In this document: positions 9,205-19,006 of the stretch, one piece after another
Layout of the letters: every line of letters begins with the position of its first letter
Numbering within the stretch: the stretch's first letter is position 1
Origin: Erythrobacter sp.
GTDB lineage: Bacteria; Pseudomonadota; Alphaproteobacteria; Sphingomonadales; Sphingomonadaceae
Assembly: GCA_024642335.1 (NCBI GenBank)
Contig: JAHEBH010000003.1
Coordinates: 42,372 to 106,371, forward strand
DNA length: 64,000 bases
Direction: 5' to 3'
The notes under the pieces: generated by a model
Database searches by the model: none
Told to the model about the DNA's origin: nothing
The model's input: only the letters and a program-made list of their open reading frames with translations
Made by a program: the position numbers and the translations under genes

Positions 9205-10062
9205 TCAGCCTTGTTCCTCGACTGCGGCATCTGGCTCGGTCACCGCTTCGTCTGCGCCGCTATCCATTCCGGGCAGTGGAGCAAGCCCGCAATCCACGTC
9301 GCCTCCGCCGATTTGCGTGACCGAACATGTCGCATGACCATAAATGTCGACATTGCCTCTTCCACCGATCGAAATGTCAGCGTCGTCCGAAACCGAGAGA
9401 CTGACATCGCCCGTACCCCCGATGGTGATATCGGCGGTTTCGCTGCTCAGTTGCGCCGCGTTGATTTCGCCCGATCCGCCGATGAAGATGGTCGTCTCCT
9501 TCGCCACGCCTGAAAGTGTGATCTCGCCCGATCCGGCGATGGCAATCTCGGCCTCGTCCACCTTCATGCCGGTGATCACCAGCTCGCTTTCGCGTCCGGT
9601 TATGGCTGCCGAGAATTTGTCGCCTTCGACACGGTCGATCGTCATATCTCCATATCCGGTCAGCGCGACTGCGCTGAGCGAGGGCAGGGTGACATAGAAG
9701 GTGGCCTCCTGGAGCCTGGGCCAATTGTCCATATCGAACCCTTCCGGCGGGGCGATTGTCAGGCGGCCATTCGAAACATGGGCCTCCAGAGTGCCGATCG
9801 CGCGGGCGGACCCTTCGGACCGGACGGAGAATTCCTCGCCGTAGGTAACCACGACATCCTGCGGCCCGTTGCTGAAGATTTCCGTGAAGTCGGCCAGGTC
9901 ATATTCCATCGAGGTCGGCCCATTGGCGGTGAAATCGCCAACGCTCACCTCGACGGCATCAGGCTCCTCCAGGATGATGGCCGCAGTTCCTGTGGCGAGA
10001 GCGCCTGCAGCGACCGCCAGCAGGATTTCCCTCTTTCTCAGTCTGGGTTTTTCGCCGGCCAC
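9205..10062 (-). CDS. GIN-domain (DUF2807) beta-helix envelope protein 1
   Basis: A 285-aa protein with a short basic N-terminus, a membrane anchor or uncleaved signal near residues 11-30, and a GIN (head) domain of DUF2807. Short beta repeats built on a G-[SGT]-G core recur: IAGSGEITLSG, IGGSGEINAAQ, IGGTGDVSLS and IGGRGNVDIYG. The opening DLADFTEIFSNGPQDVVVTYGE is the usual GIN entry. The C-terminal tail is acidic. The function of this family is unknown. It follows a small lipoprotein gene and a second GIN gene on the same strand (gaps 26 and 75 bp), so the three may form one operon. Confidence 0.85.
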   Translation of the reverse strand: MAGEKPRLRKREILLAVAAGALATGTAAIILEEPDAVEVSVGDFTANGPTSMEYDLADFTEIFSNGPQDVVVTYGEEFSVRSEGSARAIGTLEAHVSNGRLTIAPPEGFDMDNWPRLQEATFYVTLPSLSAVALTGYGDMTIDRVEGDKFSAAITGRESELVITGMKVDEAEIAIAGSGEITLSGVAKETTIFIGGSGEINAAQLSSETADITIGGTGDVSLSVSDDADISIGGRGNVDIYGHATCSVTQIGGGDVDCGLAPLPGMDSGADEAVTEPDAAVEEQG

Positions 10063-10088
10063 TTCGTCTTCGCCCCCTTCCGCAGTTG

Positions 10089-10418
10089 CTAGTCTTCCTG
10101 CTCCATCGGAATCGTCGGTATCAGCGCATCCATTTCCCGCCGTACGGCGATGGCCTCACGGCATGCCTGATCATTGCCCTGGTCGCAATCCTCGACCAGC
10201 ATGGCATATTCGCGCTCCAGCTTGCCCAACTCTTCTTCGCGGCGCCGGATTTCGCGGCCGCGTGTCTCGTCCGCTTCGGACTGGCTGGTGGTGGCCACAT
10301 CGACCGCAGAACTGGCCAACCTGACGGGAGCCGTCGCCACCTCGGCAACAGCCTTGGCCAGGCAGCCGCCCAGCAACAGAGGGGCGGCAATGGCCAGGAT
10401 CACTATCTGGAGTCGCAT
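10089..10418 (-). CDS. small predicted lipoprotein with charged coiled coil
   Basis: A 109-aa protein with a lipoprotein signal (lipobox LLGGC, Cys at residue 19). A segment ATAPVRLASSAVDVATTSQSEAD follows, then a highly charged helix (RGREIRRREEELGKLEREYAMLVEDC) with coiled-coil character, and two further cysteines. I do not recognise a named family, although short lipoproteins with this layout are common in sphingomonads. It lies between two GIN-domain genes in the same orientation, which suggests a shared envelope role (inference). Confidence 0.75.
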   Translation of the reverse strand: MRLQIVILAIAAPLLLGGCLAKAVAEVATAPVRLASSAVDVATTSQSEADETRGREIRRREEELGKLEREYAMLVEDCDQGNDQACREAIAVRREMDALIPTIPMEQED

Positions 10419-10493
10419 GGGCAGATCCTATCGCAAAATTTCCTGCGACAGCAATGACCTGCGTTTGCTTATCGGGCAATGAACGTGGCTGGT

Positions 10494-11297
10494 TTATGCC
10501 GCTTCATCCTCTCTGCGTTCGCAGACCAGGCTGCCCGAACCCATCGAATGGACGCGGCAACGCGCGCTTCCGCGCACGGTGACATTGCCCGATCCCATGA
10601 TATTGGCATTTACCTCACCATCCGAGGAGAAGGTGGCCTTGCCCGATCCGGCGATGTTGATCTCCGCATCTTCCGCTTCCAGCCCGACCATATCCGCCGT
10701 TCCGCTTCCGGCCACCGACAGGTCAAGCTCGCGCACCTTGCCGCCTGCGGTCAGACGGCCGCTGCCGGCGATCGAGACATCAAGGCTGGTGCTGTCGATT
10801 TCTAGGATCGACGCGCTGCCCGACCCGGCGATGACGATTTCCGCCTCGTCGGCAAGCCGGGAAGCCGCCAGCTGGCCCGATCCGGCAATGACGATCTTTT
10901 CGGGCGCGGGCATGGTGACGTTGACGGTGGCAACTTCGCCATCATCATCGTTCCAGTCGATGTCCTGGCGCATGATCGAAAGCGTTCCGTCTTCAAGGAC
11001 AAAGCGCATGCGATCCTTGGCCGCTTCTGTGCCCTGCAGGGCGATGGTGAAGTCCGCACCCTCGCTTACCACCACGTGATCGGGGCCCATGAGGTTGATC
11101 GCGGCGGGGGCATCGCCGCTCATGTCGAGTTCGGACAGCGGCACGCCCCGGGTGCCCTTGAAGCGATACTCGCCGCCCCGGTTCTGGCATCCGGCCATCA
11201 TTCCTCCCATCGCAGCCAGGGCGATGAAGGGGCCGACCGTGCGGATGATCTTGTCGAAGCGGAATCCCCCATGTCGCTTGTGTCGCTTGTGGCGCAT
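10494..11297 (-). CDS. GIN-domain (DUF2807) lipoprotein 2
   Basis: A 267-aa protein with an RHKRHKRH-type basic start, a hydrophobic signal and a lipobox (MMAGC), so probably a lipoprotein. The GIN domain holds about seven regularly spaced repeats with the core [AM]GSG (IAGSGQLAA, IAGSGSASI, IAGSGRLTA, VAGSGTADM, IAGSGKATF, IMGSGNVTV, SMGSGSLVC), expected to stack as a beta-helix. It is related to the GIN protein at 9205-10062 and probably arose by duplication. The ribosome site AGGAGG lies 4 nt before the ATG. A sigma70-like promoter lies at 11327-11355 (minus strand) and an 8-bp inverted repeat overlaps both. Confidence 0.85.
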   Translation of the reverse strand: MRHKRHKRHGGFRFDKIIRTVGPFIALAAMGGMMAGCQNRGGEYRFKGTRGVPLSELDMSGDAPAAINLMGPDHVVVSEGADFTIALQGTEAAKDRMRFVLEDGTLSIMRQDIDWNDDDGEVATVNVTMPAPEKIVIAGSGQLAASRLADEAEIVIAGSGSASILEIDSTSLDVSIAGSGRLTAGGKVRELDLSVAGSGTADMVGLEAEDAEINIAGSGKATFSSDGEVNANIMGSGNVTVRGSARCRVHSMGSGSLVCERREDEAA

Positions 11298-11301
11298 AAG
11301 G

Positions 11302-11339
11302 CCTCCTGTGTCTGTGTGTTAAGACGATAATACAGGAGG
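11302..11339. repeat. 8-bp inverted repeat over promoter and ribosome site of GIN gene 2
   Basis: CCTCCTGT (11302-11309) and ACAGGAGG (11332-11339) are perfect inverted copies 22 bp apart. On the minus strand the arm nearest the gene contains the ribosome-binding site. The far arm lies between the putative -35 and -10 boxes. Confidence 0.7.
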
Positions 11340-11355
11340 TCAGCGTTTTCGGCAA
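11327..11355 (-). promoter_or_regulatory. putative sigma70 promoter of GIN gene 2
   Basis: On the minus strand TTGCCG (11350-11355) is separated by exactly 17 bp from TATTAT (11327-11332). Transcription would begin near 11320, leaving a leader of about 23 nt that contains AGGAGG. No start site has been measured. Confidence 0.5.
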
Positions 11356-11405
11356 ATACGTTTGTCGATCACTGTTGTGGTTTCGCCGGGTGCAGTCAGG
11401 CAATG

Positions 11406-11440
11406 AAAAAGGCCGCCCCGACATGCGGAGCGGCCCTTTG
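11406..11440 (-). terminator. intrinsic terminator after carD
   Basis: On the minus strand a hairpin with arms GGGCCGC and GCGGCC around a 13-nt loop is followed by TTTTT. It lies about 30 bp after the carD stop and isolates carD from the GIN genes. Confidence 0.8.
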
Positions 11441-11469
11441 CGTGCCCTTCAGGTGCGGTTGTGTGCCGC

Positions 11470-12003
11470 TCAGGCGTCTTCGGTGTTCTCGTAATACTGC
11501 GGAGCATGCTCCTTCAGCACGTTGAGGATCTTGGTCAGCGCGGAAGGCTCATCGGTCTTTTCCATGGCCGCCAGTTCGCGCGCCAGACGGCTGGAAGCCG
11601 CTTCGAAGATCTGTCGCTCGGAATAGGACTGTTCCGGCTGGTCTTCCGGACGGAACAGGTCGCGCGTCACTTCGGCGATCGACACCAGGTCACCCGAATT
11701 GATCTTGGCTTCGTATTCCTGCGCACGGCGGCTCCACATGGTGCGCTTCACCTTTGGCTTGCCCTTCAGCGTTTCCATGGCTTCCTTCAGCGTCTTGTCG
11801 CTGGAAAGCTTGCGCATGCCGATGCTTTCGACCTTGTTGACAGGTACGCGCAGGGTCATGCGTTCCTTCTCGAAACGCAGGACATAGAGTTCGAGCTGCA
11901 TGCCGGCGATTTCCTCGCTCTGCAGTTCGATCACACGGCCCACGCCGTGCTTGGGGTAAACAACGTAATCACCTACATCAAAGGCGGGGGCATTGGATGC
12001 CAT
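11470..12003 (-). CDS. carD: CarD family transcriptional regulator
   Basis: A 177-aa CarD protein, an RNA-polymerase-binding factor that stabilises open complexes at housekeeping promoters. The N-terminal RNAP-interaction Tudor-like domain begins FDVGDYVVYPKHGVGRV. The C-terminal helical domain contains the tryptophan-bearing segment TMWSRRAQEYEAKI, where family members contact the upstream edge of the bubble. It is a single gene: 273 bp separate it from fdxA upstream and an intrinsic terminator follows. A TATAAT on the minus strand at 12161-12166 could be its -10 box, with a leader of about 150 nt. Confidence 0.95.
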   Translation of the reverse strand: MASNAPAFDVGDYVVYPKHGVGRVIELQSEEIAGMQLELYVLRFEKERMTLRVPVNKVESIGMRKLSSDKTLKEAMETLKGKPKVKRTMWSRRAQEYEAKINSGDLVSIAEVTRDLFRPEDQPEQSYSERQIFEAASSRLARELAAMEKTDEPSALTKILNVLKEHAPQYYENTEDA

Positions 12004-12160
12004 GAATTATCCTTTCGCTGCCGGTCAGGCCATTTGCCCAGCGTCGCAAACACCCACCGCACGACCCGTCGGCGGTACATGCCTGTTTGATCGAAGCTGA
12101 GAGGGGGTGGCCTGCCTTCCTGTCTTACCGCGTCACCAGGTGAAGCGGATCGGTCGGCCA

Positions 12161-12166
12161 ATTATA
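12161..12166 (-). promoter_or_regulatory. possible -10 box for carD inside an AT-rich gap
   Basis: TATAAT on the minus strand, in the AT-rich part of the 273-bp gap between fdxA and carD. No good -35 stands 17 bp upstream, so this is a weak call. The rest of the gap (12004-12276) holds no gene that I can support. Just after the fdxA stop, the minus strand reads a short AGTTA/TAACT stem and then seven T residues, a weak terminator candidate. Confidence 0.3.
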
Positions 12167-12276
12167 TAACAGATTCGTAACAATATTACCAGTCTTGCCT
12201 AAATGTGCGGCAGCGACCGCGAGGCTGGCAGCATCGCAGTTGGTAATTCTGCAAAAAAACTAATAGTTACAATAAC

Positions 12277-12615
12277 TTAATCACCTTCACCCGGTTCGGG
12301 TGAAAAGAATTTATCGAACTTGCCCGCCTGGCCCTTGAAGTCGTCCGCGTCAGCGGGCGGATCCTTCTTCTCGGTAATATTGGGCCATTCCGCGGAGTAT
12401 TTGGTGTTCACTTCCAGCCATTGTTCGATGCCGCCTTCGGTATCGGGCAGGATCGCCTCTGCAGGGCATTCAGGTTCGCAAACGCCGCAATCGATGCATT
12501 CGCTTGGGTTGATGACGAGCATGTTCTCGCCTTCATAAAAACAGTCGACCGGACATACTTCGACGCAATCGGTATATTTGCATTTGATGCAGGCGTCGGT
12601 GACGACGTAGGTCAT
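12277..12615 (-). CDS. fdxA: ferredoxin FdxA (3Fe-4S/4Fe-4S)
   Basis: A 112-aa seven-iron ferredoxin, a cytoplasmic low-potential electron carrier. The N-terminus [20 protein letters not shown] and the second cluster motif [12 protein letters not shown] give the cysteine pattern of the FdxA/Azotobacter FdI group. The C-terminal extension after residue 65 ([11 protein letters not shown]) is typical of alphaproteobacterial FdxA. It lies 15 bp downstream of the S4-protein gene, so it is probably cotranscribed with the helicase and S4 genes. Confidence 0.96.
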   Translation of the reverse strand: MTYVVTDACIKCKYTDCVEVCPVDCFYEGENMLVINPSECIDCGVCEPECPAEAILPDTEGGIEQWLEVNTKYSAEWPNITEKKDPPADADDFKGQAGKFDKFFSPEPGEGD

Positions 12616-12630
12616 GTTTGCGAAATCCCT

Positions 12631-12933
12631 TCAATCCAGCGCCGCTGCGGACGGCTTTTGCACTGCTAAGGCGATTGAGCCGCCAGCGTCAAGCACCCGA
12701 TAGCAGGTCTGCGATTCTGCTGCCGGACCACGCCGTTCGGGTAAAGCAAGGATTTCTATCACCAGCACAGATCGCCCCTGCGGCATGGTCAGCACGTCGC
12801 CCACGCCAATGTCGTGATCCAGGCGGGTGATCCGGAGCCCGTTGCAGCGCATATGCGCCTCACGGATACGGGCCTGGGCAATCGACCGGCTCTTGGCGAA
12901 GCGCAGGCGCGTGAGCAGCAGATCGATCCGCAT
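12631..12933 (-). CDS. S4 RNA-binding domain protein (HslR-like)
   Basis: A 100-aa protein made almost entirely of one S4 domain: MRIDLLLTRLRFAKSRSIAQARI, then the VRV-like strand region DIGVGDVLTMP. HslR (Hsp15) of E. coli, which rescues stalled 50S subunits carrying nascent chains, is the nearest described family, but that role is not proven here. The start is the ATG at 12933, 13 bp after the helicase stop. The same frame is open further upstream inside the helicase gene and is not coding there. It lies between an RNA helicase and fdxA on the same strand. Confidence 0.85.
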   Translation of the reverse strand: MRIDLLLTRLRFAKSRSIAQARIREAHMRCNGLRITRLDHDIGVGDVLTMPQGRSVLVIEILALPERRGPAAESQTCYRVLDAGGSIALAVQKPSAAALD

Positions 12934-12946
12934 CGATGGCGGTGGT

Positions 12947-15544
12947 CTAGCGAAGCAGGTCCGCGAGGTCGGCAAATGCGCCAGTACTGGTGGCAGGACG
13001 GTGATCGCCCTGCGGACGACCCTTTGGACCCTGGCGCTCCTTGCTTGAATGTGCACCATTGTTGCCGCGACCCTTCCCGCCACGACCCCTGTGGGCATTG
13101 TCCTTGCGCGGAGTGTCCTTGCGAACGGCGCGCCAGCTCCACGGGCGGGGCGGGGGCGGACCGAACAAGCCCTCCGCCAGCGTGACCTCGTCCCCCCGCC
13201 GGAACCCGCCATCGCGCATAAGGCGCTGAAAATTATCCGGCTGCAGGCCCATCGATGTCGGAAGGGCGGTGTCGACGGTGAAACTGGCTCCCTGCATCTT
13301 CACGCGCTTTTCATGCGCAGCGCGGATCAGCTTTTCCGCCATATCGATGCGCACGGCCTGGGTACCCGCGCGGCGATAGCCCGCGGGCAGGCGGTCCGAA
13401 CCCTCGATCACAGCCTCCATCGCCTCGCGCAGGGGACGACGATCGACGCCCAGATCGTGCAGCAATTTGCGCGCGCCGGGCTTTAGCATTGCGGGCATGA
13501 ACACATCGAGCGAACCGATCAGCACGCCCAGCTGGCGCATGTAGGGGCGCTTTTCCTTGGGGATCACGGCAAGCCCGGCCTCTTCGCGCTGTACAGTCCC
13601 CTTGCGCTCGACCAGGGTGAGCAGCAATGCGCGCACCTCGCTGCCTGCCTCGGGATCCTGCGCAGCCACTTCAATTGCCCGCAAAGGTGCAAGCGGCGCC
13701 AGCTGGCCTTCGAGCCAATGTTCCAAAGCTTCCTGCAGGCGCGCACGATGCGCGGGATCAAGCGCGGCGAGCTGCTTCTCCAGAACAACGCGGAAGCGTG
13801 TAGGAGAATTGGCGGATTCGAGCTGCGCCACGGGCTTGTCACCCTGCATGATCGCACCGCGACTGATCTGCAGATCGCCAAGTTCCTGCCCGATCAGCGC
13901 CTGCGCCTTCTGCGCCAACAGTTGCGGCATGTGCTTTTCGGCGGCGGCAAGCAGCAGCTTGCGTTCCTCGCTATCCGCCTCGCCATCGACGACGAAGCGA
14001 AACCCGTCGAGATGGCCGATCACATGGTCCTCGACCTTCACCTGACCATCCTCGGCCAATTCCACTCGCAGCAAGGCAGCATCCTTTCTCATGCTTTTCA
14101 TCAGTACAGCAGTCCGGCGATTGACAAAACGTTCTGTCAGCCGCTGGTGCAGCGCGTCCGAGAGTTTCGCTTCAGCCGCGCGCGCCCGGGCAGCCATTTC
14201 GTCGCGCGCCAGCACCCAGTCGGGGCGCTGGCAAATATAGGCCCAGCTTCTTATCGCGGCGAGCTTTCCTTGCAAGACATCGATATCTCCGCGCGTTTCG
14301 CCAAGCTCCGCTATACGCGCTGCCACAAAGTCCGCACCCAGATGGCCCTTGTGCAGATCGCGCCACAGCCGCGTCACGAAACGGGCATGCATATCCGGCC
14401 CCTGTTGACGAAAATCGGGCAATTGGCAGGCTTCCCACAGGCGCTTGACCATATGGGGTGTCGTGACGTCATGGGCGATCTGGCTGTTTTCTGCCAGACG
14501 TTTTAGCACAGCCAAATCAATGGCTTCGGGAGCCAGGTTGAGTTGCGGCAGCTCGGGTTTGCGTTCCAGATCGGCAATCAGCGTGTCGATGGAGGTGTAG
14601 CGCGGCTGCGCCTCGCGCCAATAGAGCCTGGTCAGTGGGGCGAAGCGGTGTTGCTCGATCGCATAGACCTCGTCCTCCGAAAATTCGATATCGCGTCCGC
14701 GCTGTCCGGAAAGCGTGCCGAAAGTGCCGTCCTGCTGGTGCCGCCCTGCGCGCCCGGCGATCTGCGCCATTTCCGCAGGATCGAGCCGCCGTTGCCGCAC
14801 ACCGTCGAACTTGGTGAGCGAGGCGAAGGCCACATGACTGACATCGAGGTTGAGCCCCATGCCGATGGCATCGGTGGCGACGATGTAATCCACCTCGCCC
14901 GACTGGAACAGATCGACCTGCCGGTTGCGCGTATGCGGGCTCAGCGCGCCCATCACCACTGCTGCGCCCCCGCGGAAACGGCGCAGCAGTTCGGCCATCT
15001 GGTAGACTTCCTCGACCGAGAAGCAGACCACCGCACTGCGCGGAGGCAGGCGCGACAGCTTGCAGGAACCGGCATGGCTGAGCGTGGAGAAGCGCGGACG
15101 GTCCTCAATCGTGGCTCCCGGAACCAGCGCCCTTACTATGGGCTCGAGCGTCGCCGAACCCAGCAGCATGGTCTCTTCCCGCCCCCGCGCGTGGAGCAGC
15201 CGGTCGGTGAAGATATGCCCGCGCTCGCGATCGGCGGAAAGCTGTGCTTCGTCGAGCGCGACGAAGGCGCGATTGCCGCCATCTCGGGGCATCGCTTCGG
15301 CGGTGCACAGGAGGTAGCGCGCAGCCGGCGGCTCGATCCGCTCCTCGCCGGTAATGAGCGCGACCTGGTTCTCGCCCTTGACCCTGCAGACCTTGTCATA
15401 GACCTCGCGCGCCAGCAGCCGCAGCGGGAAGCCTATGGCTCCGCTGGAATGGCCGCACATGCGCTCGATCGCCAGATGGGTCTTGCCGGTATTGGTCGGC
15501 CCCAGGATCGCGCGAATTCGGCTGTCGGATGCAGGCTTGTGCAT
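12947..15544 (-). CDS. SUV3-like DEAD/DEAH-box RNA helicase
   Basis: An 865-aa helicase resembling mitochondrial SUV3, the RNA-degradosome helicase. Walker A is GPTNTGKT (residues 15-22) and motif II is DEAQL. Motif VI region GRAGRHQQDGTFG follows the second RecA domain (AVVMGALSPHTRNRQ, IGMGLNLDVSHV). A long C-terminal region ends in a very basic, low-complexity tail (APRKD...GKGRGNNGAHSS) likely to bind RNA. It begins the S4-fdxA run. Its role in bacterial RNA turnover is poorly studied; helicase activity is inferred from the motifs. Confidence 0.9.
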   Translation of the reverse strand: MHKPASDSRIRAILGPTNTGKTHLAIERMCGHSSGAIGFPLRLLAREVYDKVCRVKGENQVALITGEERIEPPAARYLLCTAEAMPRDGGNRAFVALDEAQLSADRERGHIFTDRLLHARGREETMLLGSATLEPIVRALVPGATIEDRPRFSTLSHAGSCKLSRLPPRSAVVCFSVEEVYQMAELLRRFRGGAAVVMGALSPHTRNRQVDLFQSGEVDYIVATDAIGMGLNLDVSHVAFASLTKFDGVRQRRLDPAEMAQIAGRAGRHQQDGTFGTLSGQRGRDIEFSEDEVYAIEQHRFAPLTRLYWREAQPRYTSIDTLIADLERKPELPQLNLAPEAIDLAVLKRLAENSQIAHDVTTPHMVKRLWEACQLPDFRQQGPDMHARFVTRLWRDLHKGHLGADFVAARIAELGETRGDIDVLQGKLAAIRSWAYICQRPDWVLARDEMAARARAAEAKLSDALHQRLTERFVNRRTAVLMKSMRKDAALLRVELAEDGQVKVEDHVIGHLDGFRFVVDGEADSEERKLLLAAAEKHMPQLLAQKAQALIGQELGDLQISRGAIMQGDKPVAQLESANSPTRFRVVLEKQLAALDPAHRARLQEALEHWLEGQLAPLAPLRAIEVAAQDPEAGSEVRALLLTLVERKGTVQREEAGLAVIPKEKRPYMRQLGVLIGSLDVFMPAMLKPGARKLLHDLGVDRRPLREAMEAVIEGSDRLPAGYRRAGTQAVRIDMAEKLIRAAHEKRVKMQGASFTVDTALPTSMGLQPDNFQRLMRDGGFRRGDEVTLAEGLFGPPPPRPWSWRAVRKDTPRKDNAHRGRGGKGRGNNGAHSSKERQGPKGRPQGDHRPATSTGAFADLADLLR

Positions 15545-15785
15545 GGCGATTCATTATGTGGAGGCACCGGAGATTGCGCGCAACCGCCTGACCACAGGCT
15601 GTTGTCATGGTCCTTGTGCATAAGTCCGGACTCGGTTCGGCGCTTGGGGGACTCATTTGGTCGCTGTTAAGGCGGAATTTACTTTATGCGCGCAGTGCAG
15701 AAGGCCAGAAACCGGCCCCGAAGGGGCCATCGCGGGTATCGCGTGGCGGGAAAGGCGTAAAGGCGCAGCCGCAAGGAGGGCGCGT

Positions 15786-17402
15786 TTGTTCATTGATCGC
15801 GACAACCAGGGAGACGACGCGCCGGAAAACGGCGCCTTCCCGCATGCACAAATGTCGCTGTCGCAAATGCACCCGGGCGGCAAGTCCGAACATTCGCACC
15901 GCCAGCGGCGCGTGACCGGGTTCGCCGAACGCTATCACGAGTGGCGCGAGCATGCCTCGTTGAAGCTTGCCGGGGTCGATCTCGCGCCGGACCTGGCGCT
16001 CGACATCGGGTCCAAGCGCTGGCTGCGCGGCGTTGCCACGCTGGTCGGGCTTTCCGCCATTGCGCTGGCGGGATGGCCAGGCTTCTCCGACGTCGAGGCA
16101 GCCCCTGCCATGTCGATCGACGAGGAAGTGCGTGACGAATTTCGCAGCCAGATGATCATGCCGCTGGCCTATGGCGCCGATAGCGGCCGCCACATGGGCG
16201 CGACGCAGGCGGTGATTCCGCTGACAAGCGCGCCCGAACGCCCCAGCATCGATCTTGTCGCAACGCTTGCGCAGGGTGACGGGTTTGACCGTATGCTGCG
16301 CCGCGCAGGCGTGAGTGAGGCGGAAGCCACACAGATCGCGGGAATGGTGGGCAATGCCATCCCGCTGGCCGATATCAAATCGGGCACGCAGGTCGATATC
16401 ACGCTCGGCCGCAGGCTCGCCGCCGGGCAGCCGCGCCCGCTCGATGCCCTGTCCTTGCGCGCACGTTTCGACCTGCAATTGGCGGTCGAGCGGCGCGCCG
16501 GGCAACTGGTGCTCGATCCGCGGCCGATCAAGGTCGATGCCACGCCCTTGCGCGTTCGCGGCACTGTGGGGGGCAGCCTCTACCGTTCCGCCCGATCCGC
16601 CGGTGCGCCCGCGCGTTCGGTGCAACAATTCCTGCGCGTGATCGGCAACGAGCTCGACCTCAACCGCGAAATCGGCACGCAGGACGAATTCGATATCATC
16701 GTCGACTACAAGCGCGCGGCAACGGGCGATATCGAGGTGGGCGAGCTGCTTTACGCCGCCATTCTGCGCAATGGCGAACCGCGCCGCCGGCTGATGCGCT
16801 GGGGCACTGATGGCCACTATTATGAAGCATCGGGCGATGGCGTGCAGCGCGACGGGCTGATGGCTCCTGTGCCGGGGCGCGTTACCTCGACCTATGGCAT
16901 GCGCCGCCATCCGATCCTGGGCTATCGCCGCATGCACAGCGGCCTCGATTTCCGCGCGGGCCATGGCACCCCGATCTACGCAGCAACCGACGGACGGGTG
17001 GAATTTGCCGGACGCAATGGCGGCTATGGCAATTTTGTGCGCCTGCGCCACCAGGACAATCTGGGCACGGGCTATGCACATATGAGCCGCATCGCCGTGA
17101 GCAGGGGCCAGCAGGTCAGGCAAGGCCAGGTTATCGGCTATGTCGGCTCGACCGGCCTCTCCACCGGACCGCACCTGCATTATGAGATGTATCGCGGCGG
17201 CCAGACGATCGATCCCGCCAGCGTTCGCTTTGTGACGCGCGAAAAGCTGCAAGGGCGCGAACTGGCTGATTTCCGCTCGCAGATTGCCGTTCTCGAAAGG
17301 GTCGAGGCTGGCGCCGCCCTCGCGTCGCTGCTGCCTGACGATGCCGGGGAAGAGCCCGTGCGCGAGATCGACCGGCTCGAGAACCGCCAGCAGGTGCGCT
17401 GA
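15786..17402 (+). CDS. M23 (LytM) family metallopeptidase, membrane-anchored
   Basis: A 538-aa protein with a cytoplasmic N-terminus, one membrane segment (about 30 residues around VATLVGLSAIALAGWPG) and a C-terminal M23 domain. The zinc ligands are intact: MHSGLDFRAGHG supplies H and D, and GPHLHYEMYRGG supplies HxH. It should cut peptidoglycan cross-bridges. The start is a TTG at 15786, preceded by a near-perfect AAGGAGG 6 nt upstream. The frame is open to 15657 but no upstream start has comparable support. The 241-bp gap to the divergent helicase gene holds both promoters and no other gene. hemB follows after 52 bp. Confidence 0.88.
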   Translation: MFIDRDNQGDDAPENGAFPHAQMSLSQMHPGGKSEHSHRQRRVTGFAERYHEWREHASLKLAGVDLAPDLALDIGSKRWLRGVATLVGLSAIALAGWPGFSDVEAAPAMSIDEEVRDEFRSQMIMPLAYGADSGRHMGATQAVIPLTSAPERPSIDLVATLAQGDGFDRMLRRAGVSEAEATQIAGMVGNAIPLADIKSGTQVDITLGRRLAAGQPRPLDALSLRARFDLQLAVERRAGQLVLDPRPIKVDATPLRVRGTVGGSLYRSARSAGAPARSVQQFLRVIGNELDLNREIGTQDEFDIIVDYKRAATGDIEVGELLYAAILRNGEPRRRLMRWGTDGHYYEASGDGVQRDGLMAPVPGRVTSTYGMRRHPILGYRRMHSGLDFRAGHGTPIYAATDGRVEFAGRNGGYGNFVRLRHQDNLGTGYAHMSRIAVSRGQQVRQGQVIGYVGSTGLSTGPHLHYEMYRGGQTIDPASVRFVTREKLQGRELADFRSQIAVLERVEAGAALASLLPDDAGEEPVREIDRLENRQQVR

Positions 17403-17415
17403 AGCTGGTCCGTAA

Positions 17416-19002
<1,587 letters not shown>

Positions 19003-19006
<4 letters not shown>

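Noticed and set aside
15684..17252. 522-codon minus-strand frame inside the M23 gene
   Set aside because: Opposite a peptidase with intact motifs; no recognisable domain.
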